Position numbers and translations under genes: made by a program. The notes below the pieces were generated by a model. The model saw only the letters and a list, made by a program, of their open reading frames with translations, was not told the origin of the DNA and made no database searches. A stretch of DNA of 64,000 nucleotides, from assembly GCF_037038585.1 (NCBI RefSeq), contig NC_092541.1, positions 5,335,445 to 5,399,444 of the forward strand. Direction: 5' to 3'. Source of the DNA: Patagioenas fasciata. Lineage: Eukaryota; Chordata; Aves; Columbiformes; Columbidae. This document shows, one piece after another, positions 57,820 to 64,000 of the stretch. The number at the start of each line of letters is the position of its first letter. Positions within the stretch are counted from its first letter, which is position 1.

Positions 57820-59195
57820 GGAGTTCTGCACTGCCTCAGACCTAGACTCCCTTTGTGGAACTAATAATCTTCTGACAAGATCATCCTGAATGAAAAACAC
57901 ATCAGCCTATGGTATGGGTTGTGTCTTGGCTTCCTGCAGTGCTGCCTTTTCATTTCCTTGCTTGTGTCATGTGCTTTCCCATATGAAGGTATCTCTAAGT
58001 GCCGGGATGAGAGGCCCCATGTCACAAGTGAGAGCAGGCAGAAGACATAGCTGAAGTGCTGGTGGCATCCTGTGCAGGCAGGTGATGTGCACCTGGGTCA
58101 TTCCTGTGGGTTTCTTTGTGGCAAAGTTGTCTGGAAATGGGCAACACTTTCATGCTTTGAATCCAGTGTCCAGGGTGTGCTGTTCAGGACAACGTGACAA
58201 ATCTTTTTCTCTTGCTCTCACCATCTCTCTGATGGTTGGTCGTTGTTTTACGCACATGGGCCTGTGCTTTGAGCGTCTAATACTATTGGAACACTTACAG
58301 TGCTTTCAGGAAAATTCTGCTGGGCTCCTTTTTCTCATCACCTCTCTGTGGAGTCTCCACAGGTCTGTATAGTATATTTGGGGTCTGTTTTTTCCATGTG
58401 TTACTTTTCTCCTTTTCTGCCAGCGTGGTCACCAGCATCTCCTCATCAGGATGCACAGTTGCTGGTGTTTTCCTGGCTTTCTGTGAGTGTGCGCATTTTT
58501 GCATGGTTCCATGCAGACCTGCATGAGCACACCTGTGTCAGTCTGTACCTGTGGGACCCTCATCTTGAGGGCATGTGCAGGTCACAGCGGGGGACTCTCC
58601 ACTGGTGTGTCTGAGAGCACTGCAGAGCAGCAGGTTGCCCTTTCCAGAAGGAACCCCATCTGCAACTGAATGGTGGTGCCTTTGTCCTGGCAGGGCAGTG
58701 CTCAGAGAACTGAAATGCAGTCTCTACCACCTGCACCCTCCCTTTCTTGCTTTATGAAGAGGGAGGAAGGCCAAGAAACCCTGCCCGCCTATGCAGGACA
58801 TTGTCCCTGTGGTGATACCCGTCTGATGCAGTGTTGCTGGTGACTGGAATGGGACACAGGCTCCTCATGTCCATGCTAATGCCAGATGCATTTATACCTC
58901 TTGTCAGCCTGATGCTGAATGAAGCAGGAGCTGAGAACTTGTACCAAATGGGTGTTTTACCAAAGGGACCAGGGTCCAGATGGTGCTCTGCTGTAAGGTG
59001 AGGATAGTTTTGCCAACAAAATTTAGAGGCCCAGTAGCTGAGAGCTGCTCCCTTCCATTTTTTGGCCATGCTATGATCGTTGCCAGATGATGCTGCTGGG
59101 AGGCTTCAGCCAGAGCCATCTCCCCTTCCCATGGCAGCAGATTTCAAGCTCAAGTTCTGGTGCTCGGTGCCCATCTGAGTTGGAGTGTGAGGAGC
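57820..59195 (-). promoter_or_regulatory. FK11 upstream region
   Basis: Standard proximal promoter. The E-box site reads CATGTG near 57,968. The conserved middle block is at 58.48-58.60 kb. The distal block is at 58.62-59.17 kb. The whole runs as the mirror image of the FK8 upstream region (33.96-32.9 kb). No coding sequence is supported. Confidence 0.55.
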
Positions 59196-59548
59196 AGAAG
59201 ATGCCTTGATGCTATATAAGCACTGCTCAGCAATAGCTCAAACATCCCGGTATTACAAACTCTATTTTCAGCACATATCCAGAACACAGTCCCTTACAAG
59301 CTACTTTGTAGAATCTTAACTCTGTCCCAGGCAAAACCAATACACTCACTTACTTGCCTTTCCGGCTTGACTCCAGACATATCTGAGACTGGAGCCTGAG
59401 CCAGAACACAAGCAGGACAACTGAAACCTGTGTGCGCACATGCAGACCTATGTTCTTCCTGGGGTTTTGGAAAAACTGGGATAGTTCTCATGTCTGGCGT
59501 ATGCAATGGCTGTGCAAAACAGAAGGCAAAAATTGCAACCCTGCCCTC
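59196..59548 (-). mobile_element. ERVL-type LTR fragment and flank, fossil
   Basis: Inverted match to 31.94-32.33 kb: the first 150 bp of the LTR seen whole at 32.15-32.71 kb, plus its 5' flank. Broken and old. Right-arm copy. Confidence 0.55.
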
Positions 59549-60541
59549 TATAAGAGGGCTGAATTATGGAGAAGATTTTTCTGGAAGTTGTTGAAAAACA
59601 CCTAAATGGCAACACAGTCATTGGTCCTGGGCTGCTCAGGTTTATGAAGGGGAAGTCTTGCTTGACAAACTTGAGTTCTTTCTATAACAAGGTTACCCAC
59701 CTAATTGACAAGGGGAAGCCAGTCAACATGATTTTTTTGGATTTCAGTTAAGCCTTTGATACTGTCTCTCGCAATATCCTCCTGGACAACATGGCCTGCA
59801 CACGGCTGGGTAAACACACAATGCAATGGGGATGAAGGGATTGAGAGCAGCCCTATGGAGAAGGACTTGGGGGTGCTGGTGGATAAAAGATTGGACATGA
59901 GCTGGCAATGTGCACTTGAGGCCAAGAAGGCAAATAGTATCTTGGGCAGTCTCAAAATCAGTGTGGTCAGGAGGTTGAGTGAGATGATTCTGCCTCTCTG
60001 CTCCACTCTGGTGAGACCTCACCTGGAGTACTGTGTCCAGCTCTGGAGCCCTCCGTACAGGAAAGACTTGGACCTGTGAGAGACGGTCCAGAAGAGGGCC
60101 ACCAAGATGATCAGAGGGATGCAACAGTTCTGCTGTGAGGATAGGCTGAGAGAGTTTGAGTTGTTGAGCCTGGAGAAGAGAAATCTCTGGGAGACCTTAT
60201 TGCAGCCTTTCAGCACTTAAAAGGGACCAATAAGAAAAATAAGGACAGACTTCTTAGAAGGGCATGTTACAACAGGACAATTCGATGGTTTTAAACTAAA
60301 GAAGGGGTGATTCAGACTGGACAAGAGGAAGAAAATTTTTTTACCATGAGGGTGGTAAAATACTGGCCCAGGTTGCCCAGAGGAGTGGTGGGTGCCCCAT
60401 CCCTGGAGACATCCCAGGCCAGGCTGGACGGGGCTCTGAGCAACCTGATGCAGCTGAAGATGTGCCTGCTTATTCCAAAGGGGTTGGACTACATGGCCTT
60501 TGAAGGTCCCTTCAATCCAAAATATTCTATGATTCTATGAA
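59549..60541 (+). mobile_element. CR1 LINE, internally deleted, second subfamily
   Basis: Plus-strand CR1 of about 1 kb, present in the right arm and absent at the matching left-arm site (31.93 kb). It reads [10 protein letters not shown] and MIFLDFS (reverse transcriptase palm start). It then skips the catalytic core to MEKDLGVLVDKRLDMSWQC and VRPHLEYCVQLWSP. It ends with an ATTCTATGATTCTATG tail at about 60,524-60,541. The palm domain with the catalytic ADD is deleted, so it is inactive. Confidence 0.85.
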
Positions 60542-61720
60542 TTATCTTCATCTATTCTACTTCCTGAAGGATCTACCAAGGACATTAGATGACTGTGTTC
60601 TTGGATTATTTACTCCAAATCTTTAAGGGTGAACATTTTTTCTCAAGATTATTCAAAGCTGCATGTGTCCCTAATGAAACCTGGAGTGGTTGTTTTCTGT
60701 TAACATTTTCATTCACCTAATTGTGCCTTGTACTCTGTCGGACCCACCCCATTGGGCTGACATGGCAAGGCTCTGGTAGTGGGGGGAAGAAGGTTGCAGA
60801 GATAGTCTCTGGGAAAAGAATCCAGGGGATGCCGTGATGGATGCATCTGAGTCCACCAACAAGTCCACAGGAAGCATGGCACAGTGCTTTAACCTGGTTC
60901 GGTTGGAGTGTGACAGATTCAATTGTCCTTGCCCAACCAAGCCAGTAGCAGTTGGGTTCGGGTTCCAAAGAAGGGAAAGGTCTGAGCTGCAGCCAGGCCA
61001 AGAACTCCTTTTAGGAAACCCACAGGGAAGCAGAATGGCACACTAAACACCAGTAAGTTGTGGCTGCAAGAAGTCTCGTGCAGACCTTTCCCGCTGTATG
61101 TGATTTGACTATGAGCCAACCACTTTATTCCATAAATATGACAGCCTGGGTGAGCCTACTTGAACTCTGCCTGCTAGACAAATGTGACTGTTTGGCAATG
61201 ATCTTTTACTGATCACTGAATGAGCCCAATTAAAGTTTTATATTAATAGTTTGCCTTAAAGAATGAATCCCTTAGAATTATAAGGGCGTGTGAATTTTAG
61301 TACTCTGTCTGCTTAGCATTACTTAGTAGATAAATTTGCTGAAATTGTAAACTGCATGTTGTAAAGTTCTGCTGACATTTACCAAACTTGTGGCTACTTG
61401 AGCAAAATAAAGCAGCTACAGACCATCAACACCACCTGTATAATAAGGCCTGTTTTGTACCCTATTGAGCAAAACAGGATCCACTCAAGCAAAATGATGC
61501 CCTCAAGGCCAGCACAAAGCAGCTACAATCAACAACACCTGCAGCTAAACAAGACAAGGGTCAGTCTGAAGACAGTGAAAGGATCTGATGAGAAGCAAGA
61601 AGACCCCAGATTCAAATATTACTCTTGGACTGAATCATCATGTGAGGGCCAGGTAAATAGACTGTGAGGGTATAATTACCTAGGGACTTCTATGCTTGTT
61701 TTGATATCTCTTCGAAGGTA
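60542..61720 (+). mobile_element. ERV-derived repeat, fossil (right-arm copy)
   Basis: Inverted match to the left-arm fossil (31.8-31.55, 30.43-30.25 and 29.80-29.0 kb), without the LTR insertions found there. Broken and old. Confidence 0.5.
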
Positions 61721-62299
61721 CCAGCTCGAGCCAACCCTGCTGCTGTACTACTCAATTAAACTAATTATTTATTTCTATGAACAGTGATACCTGAGAGCTT
61801 ACTTTGAGAGACCTGGGATCCATACTTCACAGAGACCTGGCACCAGACTCCTGCAGGGGAGGTAAGGAAGTTGAGAGGCAACATGATAAAACATTGAAAT
61901 CCTAGCCAAGCATGAAAAATAATTGGGTGCACACATATAATCCTTTGGCCATAAATACATATAATTCTTACCTTTTTACCTTTACCCTTTATGTCTCTTT
62001 GACATAAACCATTGACCAATTCTGGGACTAAGTTTGGATCCAGCCACACCTGCACTCCTCTCTAAGAAGGATTTTAGAAAGCAAGGAGGTCCATTCAGAA
62101 CCTCATGACTCAATGGGAGGGCCTCCTTCTACCCTTTTGCATCTTCTGTCCCCATAGAAATAACTATAATCCAACTCTCACCCAATCATTTTTGCATGTT
62201 TCCTCCATGCAGTAAAAAATAGAGTGAACCTTGTTATCAAACTCTGTTAAGTTGCACCTCTGTATAACTGACCCAAACACTTTTCTTCAGCAATTGGGA
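61721..62299. other. Unassigned right-arm segment
   Basis: No counterpart found in the left arm, and no gene or familiar repeat recognised. Probably part of an old retroviral or other interspersed element. Confidence 0.35.
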
Positions 62300-63240
62300 C
62301 CCTAAATCACTCATCCGTGACAGCTGGCCGCAGGCCTGACAGAGCCAGTTCCAGCTACCTCCAAAATGGACTTGCTGCTGCCCAATGCCAAGTCCATTGG
62401 CAATACTGGTCGCCCTTCCATGAGAACATATTGGAGAAAGGGCAAACCACTGCACAGAAAGTGCACAATGAACTAAAAAATAGTGTGAGATACAATCCTA
62501 CAAACACCGAGGCTTGAGAATTGGAAGGAGGGGGATGTGCTCCACCCAATGGTGCAGAGATTCCTGGGCAGCTTGAGAAAAAGATCGTGGTGGAGCAGAT
62601 ATCCACACTGCAGCCCCTGGATGAGCCCATGCCAGACCATGTGGAAGACCCCTGCAGGACCTGTGACCTGCACAGAGCTCATGCTGGAGCACACTACTGG
62701 CAGAACTGTGGCTCCTGGACAACCCACACTGCTGCATTCTTGTCTGACAGGACTGCAGCCCATGGACAGGTTCCACTCTGGAGCCTGTCTGGAAAGACTG
62801 TAGCCTATGGGAAAGGCTCCTGCTGCAGCAGAGGAAAAGTGTGAGGAGGAAACTGTGGCAGAATGGAGCTGTTGTGTACTAACCACAAGACCCCAGACTG
62901 CATCCCACTGCGCTGCTTGGGGATGGACATAGTAGAGGAGCTGTGAATGAAGGAGGGAAGTTGAGGCTCTGTGAAAATGGTGGGGATGGGTGAAGGTATT
63001 CTAGATTATTTTGGCTGTTTCACTCCATCCTGCTCTGCTTTTACTTGGCAATATGTTAAAGGGATTTTCCCCAAGACAAGTTTATTTTGCCTGTGATGGT
63101 AATTGGTAAGTAATCCCTTTACCTCCACCAGTAAACTTTTTCACCTTACATTCTCCACCTATACTGTTACAGAGGGAGAGGGAGAGAACAAGCAGCTGTG
63201 TGATTGCTTGGAGGCCAGCCAAGGTCTTCCTGTTTTTTTC
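62300..63240 (+). mobile_element. Avian ERVL-like LTR, fossil
   Basis: Long avian LTR type with an internal array of degenerate units of about 30 bp (62.52-62.85 kb, recurring GGAGCA and CCATG motifs), then a GTTTATTTTGCCTGTGATGG stretch and the pyrimidine-rich end near 63.2 kb. Its 3' part is also present at 26.94-27.27 kb and, inverted, at 28.77-28.99 kb. Broken, no genes. Confidence 0.55.
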
Positions 63241-64000
63241 AGAAACTGTGGTAATTAGAAGTGCCATAAGTGTTTGTCATTTCAATGCTTTCTTCTGCTT
63301 TCTATCTGTGCCATCATGACCAGTCTCTTTCTCCGGCTTTTGGTCCCCTCAGAGGATGGTGGCCAATTATGTCAATTGGTTTTTGTGCTTGTGCACCTGG
63401 GAACTAGTGACAATTACACATCTTTTCTTCCCTGCACCATGCATTGCCTCTCTTTTCTGGCCTATCCACTCTCAGTGTTTCACGGATAAGTCAGTGCAGA
63501 AGATCTCAGCTGTCTCTGTAGTCCTAAATTTCTGAGGTGTAACCACCAAAGGCTGCTCTCCATGACTTCAGGGAAGGACAGAGATAGCAGGAGGGGCACA
63601 GTACAGTTCTATTCTCTCGGAATCCTGGGAGGAGGCCCTTCTGTGCAAGGTTGAGCTGTGGGAAAAGGGCCGTCAGTTCTCACCTGGCACCTGTATTTCC
63701 CATCTGCACCCAGAGATCTACCAGTGAAGATCTTTCTGTGAGAGGCTAGAGTTAGTGGCCTGAGGGAAAAAGAAAAGGTGGTGAGCACAAGCACTGGTCC
63801 CTCACTGCAGAGTGTCCAAGTTGCAGGATGTCTCAGTGGGACCCAAATTCCATGAGATGCCTTTCCCCACAGTTGCCTAATGGGAGCCAGGTGTGGAGCA
63901 AGGCACAGTCAAGACTCTCAGCCCAGCCAGTCCAGAGGTGCCCTCTTCTGTCTACTGCTGAGAGGTGTTCTATCCAGTGGATTGGTCATCTCCCAGGCCA
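63241..64000. repeat. Right-edge spacer, duplicate of other array spacers
   Basis: 63.45-63.77 kb matches 27.31-27.64 kb, and 63.84-64.0 kb matches 46.86-46.99 kb, all direct. No gene is seen within the window. The array or its pseudogenes may continue beyond the edge. Confidence 0.5.

Larger units (their letters stand above)
48720..63265 (-). repeat. Right arm of large inverted repeat (approximate)
   Basis: Mirror of the left arm, with FK10 in place of FK9 and FK11 in place of FK8. Arm-specific insertions are the CR1 copies at 52.98-56.70 and 59.55-60.54 kb. A deletion removed most of one LTR near 59.2 kb. Confidence 0.6.

Noticed and set aside
62521-62844. 107-codon frame with recurring short units, possible repetitive protein
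   Set aside because: It falls inside an avian LTR that has an internal array of about 30-bp units. The frame is a by-product of that array.

Overview
The window is bird genomic DNA. It holds part of a feather-type beta-keratin (corneous beta-protein) multigene array: eleven intact copies of a 101-residue, cysteine-rich keratin with the classic avian gene plan (TATA box, short untranslated exon 1, one 5'UTR intron, whole coding region in exon 2). CR1 LINEs, including their ATTCTATG-type 3' tails, and avian-type endogenous retrovirus LTRs support a bird. The species cannot be told from the sequence. I number the intact genes FK1 to FK11 from left to right.

Layout. FK1(+), FK2(-), FK3(+), FK4(-), FK5(+), FK6(-) and FK7(+) occupy 0-21 kb in strictly alternating orientation. 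They form divergent head-to-head pairs (FK2/FK3, FK4/FK5, FK6/FK7) whose TATA boxes lie about 1.15-1.22 kb apart, repeated every 6-7 kb. The convergent spacers carry a composite repeated block in fixed order: spacer A with a CR1 3' fragment, spacer B, a second CR1 fragment, an apparent olfactory-receptor pseudogene, and a 3' flank. At 23.5 kb a minus-strand keratin copy keeps its promoter, exon 1 and part of its intron but has lost its coding exon. From 24.3 to 33 kb the array is broken up by a 5'-truncated CR1 and several retroviral LTR fossils. FK8(+) and FK9(-) follow, separated by a decayed class I retrovirus (36.6-41.2 kb). Then come a keratin pseudogene at 46 kb, FK10(+), a nearly full-length but dead CR1 (53.0-56.7 kb), FK11(-), and more CR1 and LTR fossils to the right edge.

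Larger structure. About 28.8-44.0 kb and 48.7-63.3 kb appear to be two arms of an old inverted repeat around a spacer of about 5 kb. FK8 mirrors FK11, FK9 mirrors FK10, and the spacer blocks run in reverse order in the right arm. Each arm has since collected its own insertions. Within the array, neighbours look homogenised: FK3 and FK4 share an almost identical intron with the same expanded pentanucleotide, FK8 and FK9 encode the same protein with private changes, and the FK4/FK5 and FK6/FK7 promoter blocks are nearly identical over about 0.9 kb.

Function. All eleven genes should make filament-forming feather beta-keratins that are cross-linked by disulphides in barb and barbule cells. Copies differ mainly at residues 8, 27, 32-38, 68, 74, 96 and 99, and so in cysteine number (12, 13 or 14). 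Proximal promoters are alike but differ in whether a CACGTG E-box lies about 150 bp upstream of the TATA box. I see no tRNA, rRNA, CRISPR or other protein-coding host gene.
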